Shown here: positions 41,417-50,136 of the stretch, one piece after another
How the letters are laid out: each line of letters begins with the position of its first letter
Position numbering within the stretch: the first letter of the stretch is position 1
DNA from: Streptomyces sp. NBC_01551
GTDB taxonomy: Bacteria; Actinomycetota; Actinomycetes; Streptomycetales; Streptomycetaceae
Assembly (NCBI RefSeq): GCF_026339935.1
Contig: NZ_JAPEPX010000001.1
Coordinates: 3,486,001 to 3,550,000, forward strand
Reading direction: 5' to 3'
DNA length: 64,000 nucleotides
The notes under the pieces: model-generated
Database searches by the model: none
What the model saw: the letters and a program-made list of their open reading frames with translations, nothing else
What the model was told of the DNA's origin: nothing
Position numbers and translations under genes: made by a program

Positions 41417-41880
41417 GTGTCCTGTTGGGCGAGGGTGTCCAGGGCTGCCGACAGGCGGGCGAGGGTGGCGGCCGTTTCCGTGAAGGCGGGTTCGCCGAGG
41501 TGGGCTGCCAGGCGGGTGGCCAGGGTGGCGTGGCCCGGGTTGATGCGGGCGATCGCGGCGCGGCCCGCTTCCGTCGGGCGGAGGAGTTTGGCGCGGCGGT
41601 GGGCCGGGTTCGGGGCGTACTCGGCGAGGCCCTGGGCCGCCAGCAGGTCGGCGATGCGCTGGACGCTCTGCCGGGTGATGCCCATGGCCCGGGCGATGCC
41701 CGCCACCGGCAGCGGTTGCGTGAGGACCGCGCCCAGGACCTGCCAGCGGGCCGCCGTCAGGCCCGCCGGCTTGGCCAGTTCCTCGGAGACGGAGAGGAAT
41801 TGGCCGTTCAGGTGGAAGACGGCGAGGGCTGTCCGGCTCAGCAGGTCCTGCTTTTCGCGCAGGGTGAGGGGCTCAGGCAT
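41413..41880 (-). CDS. MarR family transcriptional regulator
   Basis: This 155-residue regulator has LTAARWQVLGAVLTQPLPVAGIARAMGITRQSVQRIADLLAAQGLAEYAPNPAHRRAKLLRPTEAG as its winged helix (about residues 40-110), with dimerisation helices at both ends. It overlaps the DJ-1/PfpI gene by 8 bp and is co-transcribed with it. A palindrome in the divergent promoter region upstream of DJ-1 is the probable operator. The stop codon is from a CTAGTGC element copy. Confidence 0.92.
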   Translation of the reverse strand: MPEPLTLREKQDLLSRTALAVFHLNGQFLSVSEELAKPAGLTAARWQVLGAVLTQPLPVAGIARAMGITRQSVQRIADLLAAQGLAEYAPNPAHRRAKLLRPTEAGRAAIARINPGHATLATRLAAHLGEPAFTETAATLARLSAALDTLAQQDT

Positions 41881-42505
41881 CGCCGGATTCCGCCGCCGCC
41901 ATCAGGACCGGGTACGCGTCGGCGTCCGAGTCGTGGAAGAGCCGGTACCAGGCGTCCAGTACGTCCGGCTTGTAGACGCCGAGGCGGGCGAAGACCTCCC
42001 GGGCGAAGGCGACCGGTTCCGTCGGGCCCGCCGTGATCAGGTCGCCGTCGGTGACCGCGTCGGCTTCGACGTAGCGCTCGGCGCCCCCGTAGCCGGGCTG
42101 CTCGGCGAGGTAGAAGGAGACCGCGCTGGTGTGCGCGCGTCCGTCCAGCAGGCCCTCGCGGGCCAGGCCGGCCGTGGCCCCGCAGATCGCGGCCACCGGC
42201 ACCCCGGCCGCCAGGAACTCGCGGGCCTTCGCCGCGAACGGCGCCAGGTCGTCGCCGGTGTCCCACAGCGACGCGCCCGTCAGGATCAGCAGCGAGGAGT
42301 CCTCGGGACGCAGGTCGGCCAGGGCCTGGTCGGGCAGGACGCGGACGCCGCCCATGGTGGTGACCGGCTCTCCGGCGGCGAAGCCGACCGTACGGACCGT
42401 GTGGCCGCGCTGCGTGAGGTGCGCGGTGGTGTGGCCGGTCTCCCAGTCCGCGTAGGTGTCGTAGACCGCGAGGTGGACGGGCTTGGGGGTGGTGTCGTTG
42501 CTCAT
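41873..42505 (-). CDS. DJ-1/PfpI family protein
   Basis: This 210-residue protein shows the DJ-1/PfpI fold: PVHLAVYDTYADWETGHTTAHL with the early Glu, LTGASLWDTGDDLAPFAAKAREFLAAGVPVAAICGATAGLAREGLLDGRAHTS with the nucleophile Cys in AAICGATAG, and ADAVTDGDLITAGPTEPVAFAREV. Such proteins act as glyoxalases, deglycases, isomerases or stress chaperones; this one is closest to the PfpI-like glutamine-amidotransferase type. ATG 42505 has GGAGGCGAG upstream. It precedes and overlaps MarR, which suggests induction by a stress compound. Confidence 0.9.
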   Translation of the reverse strand: MSNDTTPKPVHLAVYDTYADWETGHTTAHLTQRGHTVRTVGFAAGEPVTTMGGVRVLPDQALADLRPEDSSLLILTGASLWDTGDDLAPFAAKAREFLAAGVPVAAICGATAGLAREGLLDGRAHTSAVSFYLAEQPGYGGAERYVEADAVTDGDLITAGPTEPVAFAREVFARLGVYKPDVLDAWYRLFHDSDADAYPVLMAAAESGDA

Positions 42506-42565
42506 GGTGCTCGCCTCCGAGTGCGTTTTCGAGCGCGTTCGCGCGTACGTGGTCGGGCCGGGCTT

Positions 42566-42583
42566 ATGACAGAAGGCTGTCAT
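42566..42583. promoter_or_regulatory. candidate operator of the MarR/DJ-1 operon
   Basis: ATGACAG-AAGG-CTGTCAT is a perfect 18-bp inverted repeat 61 bp upstream of the DJ-1 start, with an extra CTGTCA half-site at 42596-42601. The size suits a MarR dimer. Confidence 0.55.
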
Positions 42584-42696
42584 CTTGGGAGGGTGCTGTC
42601 AATGGTCGGCGGGCGGACAGAGTGCCGAGGGCGGTAGCCGACCCCCATACAGTCCGCCGATATCCCTCCCCACCTGCGCACTTCTAGCGTGACGAC

Positions 42697-44049
42697 ATGA
42701 CCCCTCATGTCACCGGCGCGACCGTGAAGGCCGCCGACCGCGCTCACGTCTTCCACTCCTGGTCAGCCCAGGCCCTGATCGACCCGCTCGCCGTGGCCGG
42801 GGCCGAGGGCTCGTACTTCTGGGACTACGACGGGAACCGCTTCCTCGACTTCTCCTCCCAGTTGGTGAACACCAACATCGGGCACCAGCACCCCAAGGTC
42901 GTCGCCGCGATCCAGGAGCAGGCCGCCAAGCTCTGCACCCTGGCCCCCGGCTTCGCCGTGGAGGCGCGCTCCGAGGCGGCCCGTCTGATCGCCGAGCGGA
43001 CCCCCGGCGACCTGGACAAGATCTTCTTCACCAACGGCGGCGCCGAGGCCGTGGAGAACGCCGTACGGATGGCCCGTCTGCACACGGGCCGCCAGAAGGT
43101 GCTGTCCACCTACCGCTCGTACCACGGCGCCACCGCCGCCGCGATCAACCTGACCGGCGACCCGCGCCGCTGGCCCTCGGACACCGCCGCCGCCGGTGTC
43201 GTGCACTTCTGGGGCCCGTTCCTGTACCGCTCGCCGTTCCACGCGACCACCGAGGCCGAGGAGTGCGCCCGCGCGCTCGCGCACCTCGCCGACACCATCG
43301 CGTTCGAGGGCCCGCAGACCATCGCCGCGATCATCCTGGAGAGCGTGCCGGGCACAGCCGGGATCATGACCCCGCCGGCCGGGTACCTGGCGGGCGTGCG
43401 CGAGCTGTGCGACCGCCACGGGATCGTCTTCGTCCTGGACGAGGTGATGGCCGGCTTCGGGCGGACCGGCAAGTGGTTCGCGGCCGAGCACTGGGATGTC
43501 ACCCCCGACCTGATCACCTTCGCCAAGGGCGTGAACAGCGGGTACGTGCCGCTGGGCGGTGTCGCCATCTCCGCCGAGATCGCCGAGACCTTCGCCACCC
43601 GGCCCTACCCCGGCGGACTGACGTACTCCGGTCACCCCCTGGCCTGCGCCGCCGCCGTGGCGACGATCAACGTCATGGAGGAGGAGGGCGTCGTCGAGAA
43701 CGCCGCCCACATCGGGGAGAACGTGATCGGCCCGGCGCTCGCCGAGATCGCCGAGCGGCACCCCTCGGTCGGCGAGGTGCGCGGTCTGGGCGTGTTCTGG
43801 GCGCTGGAACTCGTACGGGACAAGGAGACGCGCGAGCCGCTCGTCCCGTACAACGCGGCGGGCGCCGACAACGCGCCGATGGCCGAGTTCGCGGCGGCCT
43901 GCAAGAAGTCCGGGCTGTGGCCGTTCGTGAACATGAACCGGACCCACGTCGTCCCGCCGTGCACCGTCACGGAGGCGGAGGCGAAGGAGGGCCTGGCGCT
44001 CCTCGACGAGGCGCTGACGGTCGCGGACCGGCACGCGGTCGCGGGGTAG
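42697..44049 (+). CDS. class III (omega) aminotransferase
   Basis: This 450-residue PLP enzyme has GNRFLDFSSQLVNTNIGHQHPKVVAAI, the cofactor-binding FFTNGGAEAVENAVRMARLHTGR, RSYHGATAAAI, the acidic VFVLDEVMAGFGRTGKWFA and the Schiff-base Lys in LITFAKGVNSGYVPLGGVA (about residue 280). It resembles omega-amino acid or amine:pyruvate transaminases; the substrate is not fixed. TAGCGT at 42685-42690 lies 6 nt before ATG 42697, so a leaderless start is likely. The GntR gene follows in the same direction, probably its regulator or a co-regulated gene. Confidence 0.92.
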   Translation: MTPHVTGATVKAADRAHVFHSWSAQALIDPLAVAGAEGSYFWDYDGNRFLDFSSQLVNTNIGHQHPKVVAAIQEQAAKLCTLAPGFAVEARSEAARLIAERTPGDLDKIFFTNGGAEAVENAVRMARLHTGRQKVLSTYRSYHGATAAAINLTGDPRRWPSDTAAAGVVHFWGPFLYRSPFHATTEAEECARALAHLADTIAFEGPQTIAAIILESVPGTAGIMTPPAGYLAGVRELCDRHGIVFVLDEVMAGFGRTGKWFAAEHWDVTPDLITFAKGVNSGYVPLGGVAISAEIAETFATRPYPGGLTYSGHPLACAAAVATINVMEEEGVVENAAHIGENVIGPALAEIAERHPSVGEVRGLGVFWALELVRDKETREPLVPYNAAGADNAPMAEFAAACKKSGLWPFVNMNRTHVVPPCTVTEAEAKEGLALLDEALTVADRHAVAG

Positions 44050-44156
44050 CGGCCGGATAACGGGCCGTTCATCCTCATAACGGTCGCGAATCGATCGGTT
44101 TCAGCCTCGCTGCCTGGCCTAAGGTGTCCGAAGTTCTACAGAGGAGACGGACCCCT

Positions 44157-44825
44157 ATGCCAGGCAGCGGCGCTGTCACCCGCAACACACTTCGCCGGCA
44201 GATCGCGGACGCGCTGCGTGACGAGGTGCTCGCGGGACGCCTGCCGCCGGGGACCGAGTTCACGGTCAAGCAGATCGCGGAGCAGTACGAGGTCTCCGCG
44301 ACCCCGGTGCGCGAGGCGCTCGTGGACCTCGCGGCGCAGGGGCTGCTGGAGTCCGTGCAGCACCGGGGGTTCCGGGTCCGGGTCTACTCCGTGGCCGATT
44401 TCGTCGGGATGATCGAGGCCCGGACGCTGATCGTGGACGGGATCTTCCGCCGGCTCGTCGAACGCGGGACCGCGCCGGGCGCGGCCGAGATGCTGGTGTC
44501 GGTACGGCGCCGGGCCGAGGAGGCGCGGCGGGCGGCGCAGAGCGGTTCGCTCGAAGTGCTGATCGGCTACGACCTGCGGTTCTGGCGGGAGCTGAGCGGG
44601 CTGGTCGGGAACGCGTACATCTCGGAGTTCCTGCACCGGATCCGGGTGCAGACCTGGGTCTTCGCCGTGCCGCACCTGCAGCGGCGGCCGGAGCTGATGC
44701 GGGAGGCCCTGTGGGACGGGCACCGCGAGCTGGTGGAGGCGGTGACGCGGGCGGACGCGGAGGAGGTACGGCGGCTGGTGCACGCGTACAACCAGCACGG
44801 GCTGGAGTGGGCGGCGGGGTTGTGA
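44157..44825 (+). CDS. GntR family regulator with FCD domain
   Basis: This 222-residue protein has the GntR winged helix (TRNTLRRQIADALRDEVLAGRLPPGTEFTVKQIAEQYEVSATPVREALVDLAAQGLLES, residues 7-65) and an all-helical FCD-like ligand domain (about 85-215: IEARTLIVDGIFRRLV, GYDLRFWREL, GHRELVEAVTRADAEEVRRLVHAYNQHG). ATG 44157 has GAGGAGACGG upstream. The 107-bp leader contains AACGG-G-CCGTT and a repeated ATAACGG, possible operator half-sites. A carboxylic acid is the usual ligand of FCD proteins. It may regulate the aminotransferase gene upstream. Confidence 0.9.
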   Translation: MPGSGAVTRNTLRRQIADALRDEVLAGRLPPGTEFTVKQIAEQYEVSATPVREALVDLAAQGLLESVQHRGFRVRVYSVADFVGMIEARTLIVDGIFRRLVERGTAPGAAEMLVSVRRRAEEARRAAQSGSLEVLIGYDLRFWRELSGLVGNAYISEFLHRIRVQTWVFAVPHLQRRPELMREALWDGHRELVEAVTRADAEEVRRLVHAYNQHGLEWAAGL

Positions 44826-44839
44826 GGGCCGGGCCCGGT

Positions 44840-44914
44840 GGCGGGGCCTTTGGCGGGGGTCATGGCAGGGCTCGTGGCGGGGCTCATGGCGGGGCTCGTG
44901 GCGGGGCCGGTGGC
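44840..44914. repeat. tandem 12-bp GGCGGGGCTCRT-type repeats
   Basis: About six imperfect 12-bp units follow the GntR gene. They precede the next gene by about 96 bp and contain no gene. Confidence 0.7.
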
Positions 44915-45010
44915 GTGCGTCCGCCGCGTTGAGTTCTGCGCACCCCTTCGCGGAGGGTGTTCGGCGCACTACGCTGGCCCGATCGGCGGCAACGACTGAT
45001 CGGAGGCCGC

Positions 45011-45661
45011 GTGGCCTGTGACCTGTGGCTGGTCCCCCTTGTCGACGTGCTGTGCCACAGCCCCGACAACCCCTTCGCGGAAGAGATCGCCTCGTACGAC
45101 AAGGCGCTGGGTGAGGCGGGGCTCCCGTCGGTGCCCGTGTTCGCGTACATGCCGGGGCTGTCCGGGGACGTCGCCCCGGTGGCCGGATTCGACTACGACG
45201 CCCTGCACTTCCTGCGGCGGGCGTACCTGTTGCAGATCTGCGGGCTGCCGGTGACTCCGGTGGACGAGCTGGGCGGGGACTACGAGCAGCTGCTGGAGAT
45301 GTTCGAGGCGACGGCGCAGCAGTCGCACCTGGTGTGGCACTACGACCATGCCGGGGCGTACGTGCCGGTGGACTTCGCGGCGCCGCTGGCCAATGAGGAG
45401 CTGTTGGCGGGGGGCGGGCCGCTGGGGTCGGCGCAGGGGTTGCTGCGGGAGCTGGGGTTCGTCGCGCCGGCGATCGGGATCGACCCGTTGAATCCGCCGG
45501 CGGCGCCGGCGCCGCCGGGGAGGCCGACGTCGTTGGAGGAGCCGGCAGGGCCGATTCCGTATGACGACAGTCCGTTCGCGCGGGAGCGGCATGTGTGGCT
45601 GGGGTTGCATGCGGCGGCGACGCGGAGTCTTGGGCAGGGGTCGATGATCATCTTCAGCTGA
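45011..45661 (+). CDS. conserved hypothetical protein
   Basis: This 216-residue protein from GTG 45011 begins VACDLWLVPLVDVLCHSPDNPFAEEIASYDKAL and continues with VFAYMPGLSG and GFDYDALHFLRRAYLLQICGLPVTPVDELGGDYEQLLEMFE. No enzyme motif, signal peptide or membrane helix is visible, so it is probably cytoplasmic. I do not recognise a named family; the look is of an actinobacterial conserved hypothetical protein. ATCGGAGGCCGC gives a good ribosome binding site for the GTG, which is why the longer frame to 44957 was not used. The C-terminal 60 residues are Pro-rich then WLGLHAAATRSLGQGS. Confidence 0.72.
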   Translation: MACDLWLVPLVDVLCHSPDNPFAEEIASYDKALGEAGLPSVPVFAYMPGLSGDVAPVAGFDYDALHFLRRAYLLQICGLPVTPVDELGGDYEQLLEMFEATAQQSHLVWHYDHAGAYVPVDFAAPLANEELLAGGGPLGSAQGLLRELGFVAPAIGIDPLNPPAAPAPPGRPTSLEEPAGPIPYDDSPFARERHVWLGLHAAATRSLGQGSMIIFS

Positions 45662-45794
45662 CGCCGGTTCCGTCCCGGGGGTGCGGCGGCGCCGGTCCAG
45701 GGTTACGGGGCTCCAGCGGTCCCGGTCCCGGTCCCGGGGTGGCCCCCGCTGCGCGGTGCCGTCTCCCCGCCCCGCCCTTTCTCCGTTTCCCGGG

Positions 45795-46030
45795 GCGAGC
45801 CCCGGCCCCCGTGCCCGTCTGCGGAGCCATTGCCGGGGGGTCGGCCCCCGGACCTCCGCGCCTCAATCGCCGGCGGGGCTGGGGTGGGGCGAGCCCAGGC
45901 CCCCGTGCCGGTCTGCGGCGCCGTTGCCGGGGTGTCGGCCCCCCGGACCTCCGTGCCTCAATCGCCGGCGGGGCTGGATGGGGCGAGCCCAGGCCCCCGT
46001 GCCCCGCGCCTCAAACGCCGGCGGGGCTGG
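45795..46030. repeat. 94-bp tandem repeat, about 2.4 copies, in a gene-free gap
   Basis: The gap 45662-46088 has no gene. Unit 1 (45795-45888), unit 2 (45889-45982) and a partial unit 3 (from 45983) have the same order: GCGAGCCCMGG, then a segment ending with the dispersed repeat GCCTCAATCGCCGGCGGGGC (45859-45882 and 45953-45977). A further copy of the dispersed repeat with CAAACG lies at 46008-46030. It may act as a terminator-like barrier for the convergent genes, but this is inference. Confidence 0.8.
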
Positions 46031-46088
46031 GTGGGCCGGCCCCGGGACCCGGTGGCAGGGGGTGGGTGCCCGGCCCCGGTGGGGGTGG

Positions 46089-46835
46089 TCAGCGGGGTTG
46101 TTCCGGGGGGCGTTGGCGGGGCATGTTCGGGCGGGTGCCCGGGGGGAGGGGGAAGCGGGTCGGGGGGGTGGTGGCGTCCGGGCGGGTCGCGGAGGCCGTC
46201 AGGGACTGCATCAGGAGCGGGGCGGGGCCCGGGGAGAACTCGACCATCCATTCCGCCGTCTCGGAGCGCACCAGCTCCGAGACGTCCTCCGAGAAGCGCC
46301 GCAGCACCGTGAGGCAGCGTTCCGCCGCCTCGCTCGCCGTGCCCTCCGTCGGGCCCAGGATCTCCCGTACGTTCTCCGAGGCCCAGTCGAACTGGAGCGT
46401 CTGCAGACGGCGCTGGACCGCCTGCGCCGTGGCGACGTCCCGCATCCAGCCCGCCGTCAGGCCGAAGAAGCGGTCGCAGGCCAGGCAGGCCGCGGCGAGG
46501 AGGAGGGACAGGTAGCCGTAGGACGCCGCGCCGGGGGCGGAACCGGTCAGTTCCAGCAGTGGCATCGCGGCGCCCACGACGGCGCCCCCCGCCGCCCCCG
46601 CCCGCAGGATCCGCGCGCCGCGGCGCTTCCACGCCCGATCCGACAGATACCACTCCGCCGTGCGCAGCGCATCGGCCTCTACTCGCCGGTAGAGCTCGTC
46701 GAGCCGCTCCGCGGGCTCGCCCCAGTCTCCCAGGGGGAACGGCCCGCCGGTCAGATCGCCCGCCGCCATCGGCCCGCTGCCCTCCTCCCGGGGATCCCGG
46801 GGTGGCCCCTCGGGCTGCATCTCCGGCTGGCTCAC
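46089..46835 (-). CDS. SLATT-domain membrane protein
   Basis: From GTG 46835 the protein has 248 residues. A soluble acidic N-terminus (about 1-75, including LDELYRRVEADALRTAEWYLSDRAWKRRGARILR) precedes two hydrophobic helices (about 80-100 and 104-125). A long helical C-terminal region follows (TAGWMRDVATAQAVQRRLQTLQFDWASENVREILG) with SEDVSELVRSETAEWMVEFSPG. This matches the SLATT family, predicted 2-TM pore-forming effectors often tied to nucleotide-signal (SMODS) conflict systems. No SMODS or other sensor gene is beside it; it lies next to ybaB/recR. AGGGAG precedes the start. It may therefore have a housekeeping role. Confidence 0.78.
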   Translation of the reverse strand: MSQPEMQPEGPPRDPREEGSGPMAAGDLTGGPFPLGDWGEPAERLDELYRRVEADALRTAEWYLSDRAWKRRGARILRAGAAGGAVVGAAMPLLELTGSAPGAASYGYLSLLLAAACLACDRFFGLTAGWMRDVATAQAVQRRLQTLQFDWASENVREILGPTEGTASEAAERCLTVLRRFSEDVSELVRSETAEWMVEFSPGPAPLLMQSLTASATRPDATTPPTRFPLPPGTRPNMPRQRPPEQPR

Positions 46836-47106
46836 CCGGCACTCCCTCTGCCTGCGCTGACGTGTGGTGGTGCGCGTGTGCGCAATGGTGCGCATGCTCT
46901 TCCTACCTTCGAATGACGGGCCATGGGCGACGAATCCCCGGTTTTCCGCTCGCAAGGAGGTCTCCAGCAGGTACGCGTACGCCCCGACCTTCACTCGAAA
47001 GAGTTGGTCCTCACGGCGTAGGGCGCGCCGCCCGGGGAGCACGTAGGCTCAGATTGACCAAGCGTTGCGAGGTCGCGACGTCCCGACGGTATTGGAGTGA
47101 GTACCT

Positions 47107-47457
47107 GTGATTCCCGGTGGTGGCCAGCCCAACATGCAGCAGCTGCTCCAGCAGGCCCAGAAGATGCAGCAGGACCTCGCGGCGGCCCAGGAGGCCCTGG
47201 CGCTGGCCCTGGTCGAGGGCCAGTCGGGCGGCGGCCTCGTCAAGGCGACGGTCACCGGTTCCGGCGAGCTGCGGGCCCTGGTGATCGACCCGAAGGCCGT
47301 GGACCCCGAGGACACCGAGACGCTGGCCGACCTGGTGGTCGCGGCGGTGCAGGCCGCCAACGAGAATGCCCAGGCGTTGCAGCAGGAGAAGCTGGGTCCC
47401 CTGGCCTCCGGGCTGGGCGGCGCCGGCGGTAGCGGTATCCCCGGTCTTCCGTTCTAG
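47107..47457 (+). CDS. YbaB/EbfC family nucleoid-associated protein
   Basis: This 116-residue DNA-binding protein has [83 protein letters not shown], the whole YbaB domain, with a Gly-rich tail. Family members coat DNA as dimers and are usually located between dnaX and recR, as here before recR. GTG 47107 starts the conserved [12 protein letters not shown]. recR follows after 47 bp, so they are probably co-transcribed. Confidence 0.95.
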   Translation: MIPGGGQPNMQQLLQQAQKMQQDLAAAQEALALALVEGQSGGGLVKATVTGSGELRALVIDPKAVDPEDTETLADLVVAAVQAANENAQALQQEKLGPLASGLGGAGGSGIPGLPF

Positions 47458-47504
47458 TCAGTCGTCAGCCAGCCCCCCAGCCCCCTAGCGAAAGAAGGCA
47501 GTCC

Positions 47505-48104
47505 GTGTACGAAGGCGTGGTCCAGGACCTGATCGACGAGCTGGGCAGGCTGCCCGGCGTCGGGCCCAAGAGCGCGCAGCGGATCGCCTTCCACATCCTG
47601 CAGGCCGAGCCCACCGACGTCCGCCGCCTCGCGCACGCGCTGCTTGAGGTGAAGGACAAGGTCCGGTTCTGCGCGGTGTGCGGGAACGTGGCGCAGGAGG
47701 AGCGGTGCAACATCTGCCGCGATCCGCGCCGCGACACCACGGTCATCTGTGTCGTGGAGGAGCCGAAGGACGTAGTCGCGATCGAGCGGACCCGCGAGTT
47801 CCGGGGCAGGTACCACGTCCTCGGCGGTGCGATCAGCCCGATCGAGGGCGTCGGGCCGGACGACCTGCGCATCCGCGAGCTGCTGGCGCGCCTCGCGGAC
47901 GGGGTGGTGACCGAGCTGATCCTGGCCACCGACCCGAACCTGGAGGGCGAGGCGACCGCCACGTACCTCGCCCGCATGATCAAGCCCATGGGCCTGAAGG
48001 TCACCCGCCTGGCCAGCGGGCTCCCCGTCGGGGGAGATCTGGAGTACGCGGACGAGGTCACGCTCGGGCGGGCCTTTGAAGGAAGGCGACTTCTCGATGT
48101 CTGA
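47505..48104 (+). CDS. recR: recombination protein RecR
   Basis: This 199-residue protein acts with RecF and RecO in loading RecA at gaps. Visible features are a helix-hairpin-helix ([24 protein letters not shown], residues 7-30), a four-cysteine zinc finger ([17 protein letters not shown]), and a Toprim domain ([36 protein letters not shown]). The length is standard. GTG 47505 gives the canonical [18 protein letters not shown] start. It overlaps the DUF5063 gene by 8 bp. Confidence 0.97.
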   Translation: MYEGVVQDLIDELGRLPGVGPKSAQRIAFHILQAEPTDVRRLAHALLEVKDKVRFCAVCGNVAQEERCNICRDPRRDTTVICVVEEPKDVVAIERTREFRGRYHVLGGAISPIEGVGPDDLRIRELLARLADGVVTELILATDPNLEGEATATYLARMIKPMGLKVTRLASGLPVGGDLEYADEVTLGRAFEGRRLLDV

Positions 48105-48753
48105 CGCAACGCTGCACGCCCTGGGCCAGGATCCGGACGACTTCGCCGTCCAGATCGCGGACCAGATCGAGTCCTTCATCGTCGCGGTCACCGAGGTGGC
48201 CAAGGGCGAGGACCCGGACAGCGCGGTGCCCTTCCTCCTCCTGGAGGTGTCGCAGCTGCTGCTGGCGGGCGGCCGGCTGGGCGCGTACCAGGACGTCGTG
48301 CCGGACGAGCGCTACGAGCCCGACCTCGGCCCGGAGCCGGACGTCGACGAGCTGCGCGAGCGGTTCGCGTACATGCTGGAGCCGGTCGACGTGTACTCCG
48401 AGGTCTTCGACCCGTACGAGCCGCGCAAGACGCCCGTCGCGCACCGGATCTCCGACGACATCGCGGACGTGGTGACCGATCTGCGGCACGGGCTGGCGCA
48501 CTACCGGGCCGGGCGGACGACCGAGGCGCTGTGGTGGTGGCAGTTCTCGTACTTCTCCAATTGGGGTTCGACGGCCTCGGCCACCCTGCGCGCCCTGCAG
48601 TCGCTGGTGGCGCACGTGCGCCTGGACCAGCCGCTGGAGGCCCTGGACGGGCTGGACACGGACGAGGACCTGGCCGAGGAGGAGCTCGCCGAGCAGGCCG
48701 GGCGGGTGATGGCCGAGGAGATCGGTGCCCGGCTGGGTCTGCCCGGGAAGTAG
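48097..48753 (+). CDS. DUF5063 family protein
   Basis: This 218-residue acidic helical protein matches the actinobacterial DUF5063 family found after rec[93 protein letters not shown] and [19 protein letters not shown]. Its function is unknown, but the conserved link to recR suggests a role near recombination or DNA metabolism. ATG 48097 follows AAGGAAGG and overlaps recR by 8 bp; ask follows after 108 bp. Confidence 0.92.
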   Translation: MSDATLHALGQDPDDFAVQIADQIESFIVAVTEVAKGEDPDSAVPFLLLEVSQLLLAGGRLGAYQDVVPDERYEPDLGPEPDVDELRERFAYMLEPVDVYSEVFDPYEPRKTPVAHRISDDIADVVTDLRHGLAHYRAGRTTEALWWWQFSYFSNWGSTASATLRALQSLVAHVRLDQPLEALDGLDTDEDLAEEELAEQAGRVMAEEIGARLGLPGK

Positions 48754-48861
48754 GGAACCCGGATTCTGATCTTTTCGTCTCATGATGTGGTACGTGGCGG
48801 TCGGATCCCGGTCGCTCGTTACACTGCACCAGCAATGAGACGGACTGAGCGAGGAGCGCAC

Positions 48862-50136
48862 GTGGGCCTTGTCGTGCAGAAGTACGGAGGCTCCTCCGTA
48901 GCCGATGCCGAAGGCATCAAGCGCGTCGCCAAGCGGATCGTGGATGCCAAGAAGAACGGCCACCAGGTGGTCGTCGTGGTTTCCGCGATGGGCGACACGA
49001 CGGACGAGCTGATCGATCTCGCCGAGCAGGTATCCCCGATGCCTGCCGGGCGCGAATTCGACATGCTGCTGACCGCCGGAGAGCGGATCTCCATGGCCCT
49101 GCTGGCCATGGCGATCAAAAACCTGGGCCACGAGGCCCAGTCGTTCACCGGTAGCCAGGCAGGCGTCATCACCGACTCGGTCCACAACAAAGCGCGCATC
49201 ATCGATGTCACGCCGGGCCGTATCCGGACTGCGCTGGACGAGGGCAACATCGCCATCGTCGCCGGCTTCCAGGGCGTGTCGGCGGACAGCAAGGACATCA
49301 CCACCCTCGGCCGGGGCGGCTCGGACACCACCGCCGTCGCGCTCGCCGCGGCGCTGGACGCCGAGGTCTGTGAGATCTACACCGACGTCGACGGCGTCTT
49401 CACCGCGGACCCCCGCGTCGTGAAGAAGGCCAAGAAGATCGACTGGATCTCCTCCGAGGACATGCTGGAGCTCGCGGCCTCCGGCTCCAAGGTGCTGCTG
49501 CACCGCTGCGTCGAGTACGCCCGCCGCTACAACATCCCGATCCACGTGCGGTCGTCCTTCTCCGGACTGCCGGGCACCTGGGTCAGCAACGAGAATCCGC
49601 AAGGGGACGCGCAGGTGGAGCACGCCATCATCTCCGGAGTCGCTCACGACGTCTCCGAAGCCAAGATCACGGTCGTCGGCGTTCCGGACAAGCCGGGCGA
49701 GGCCGCGGCGATCTTCCGCGCCATCGCGGACGCCGAGATCAACATCGACATGATCGTGCAGAACGTGTCGGCCGCCTCCACGGGTCTGACCGACATCTCC
49801 TTCACCCTCCCCAAGACCGAGGGCCACAAGGCCATCGAGGCCCTGGAGAAGGCGAAGGGCAAGATCGGCTTCGACTCGCTGCGCTACGACGACCAGATCG
49901 GCAAGATCTCCCTGGTCGGTGCGGGCATGAAGACGAACCCGGGCGTCACCGCCTCGTTCTTCCAGGCGCTGTCCGACGCGGGCGTCAACATCGAGCTGAT
50001 CTCGACCTCCGAGATCCGCATCTCGGTCGTGACCCGCCAGGACGACGTCAACGAGGCCGTCCGCGCCGTGCACACGGCCTTCGGCCTCGACTCCGACAGC
50101 GACGAGGCCGTCGTCTACGGAGGCACCGGACGATGA
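48862..50136 (+). CDS. ask: aspartate kinase (alpha subunit, full length)
   Basis: This 424-residue enzyme phosphorylates aspartate, the first step to lysine, threonine, methionine and the diaminopimelate of peptidoglycan. The N-terminal kinase domain starts [53 protein letters not shown] and [25 protein letters not shown] carry active-site residues. Two ACT domains follow from about residue 265 ([24 protein letters not shown] and [22 protein letters not shown]), which explains feedback control by threonine and lysine. GTG 48862 has GAGGAGCG upstream. The stop overlaps asd as ATGA. An internal start for a beta subunit is present. Confidence 0.97.
   Translation: MGLVVQKYGGSSVADAEGIKRVAKRIVDAKKNGHQVVVVVSAMGDTTDELIDLAEQVSPMPAGREFDMLLTAGERISMALLAMAIKNLGHEAQSFTGSQAGVITDSVHNKARIIDVTPGRIRTALDEGNIAIVAGFQGVSADSKDITTLGRGGSDTTAVALAAALDAEVCEIYTDVDGVFTADPRVVKKAKKIDWISSEDMLELAASGSKVLLHRCVEYARRYNIPIHVRSSFSGLPGTWVSNENPQGDAQVEHAIISGVAHDVSEAKITVVGVPDKPGEAAAIFRAIADAEINIDMIVQNVSAASTGLTDISFTLPKTEGHKAIEALEKAKGKIGFDSLRYDDQIGKISLVGAGMKTNPGVTASFFQALSDAGVNIELISTSEIRISVVTRQDDVNEAVRAVHTAFGLDSDSDEAVVYGGTGR
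49615..50136 (+). other. internal in-frame start for the aspartate kinase beta subunit
   Basis: GTG 49615 has AAGGGG 8-12 nt upstream and begins [17 protein letters not shown], the region where the actinobacterial aspartate kinase beta subunit starts. The product (173 residues) would contain the two regulatory ACT domains only and pair with the full-length subunit to form the alpha-2 beta-2 enzyme, as is known in related actinobacteria. Confidence 0.65.

Noticed and set aside
45795..46030. The 94-bp tandem repeat as a CRISPR array
   Set aside because: The whole 94-bp unit is repeated including the would-be spacer, so it is a simple tandem duplication.
48787..48861. Extension of aspartate kinase upstream to 48787
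   Set aside because: The conserved start [12 protein letters not shown] at GTG 48862 has a good GAGGAGCG site; the upstream residues have no family similarity.
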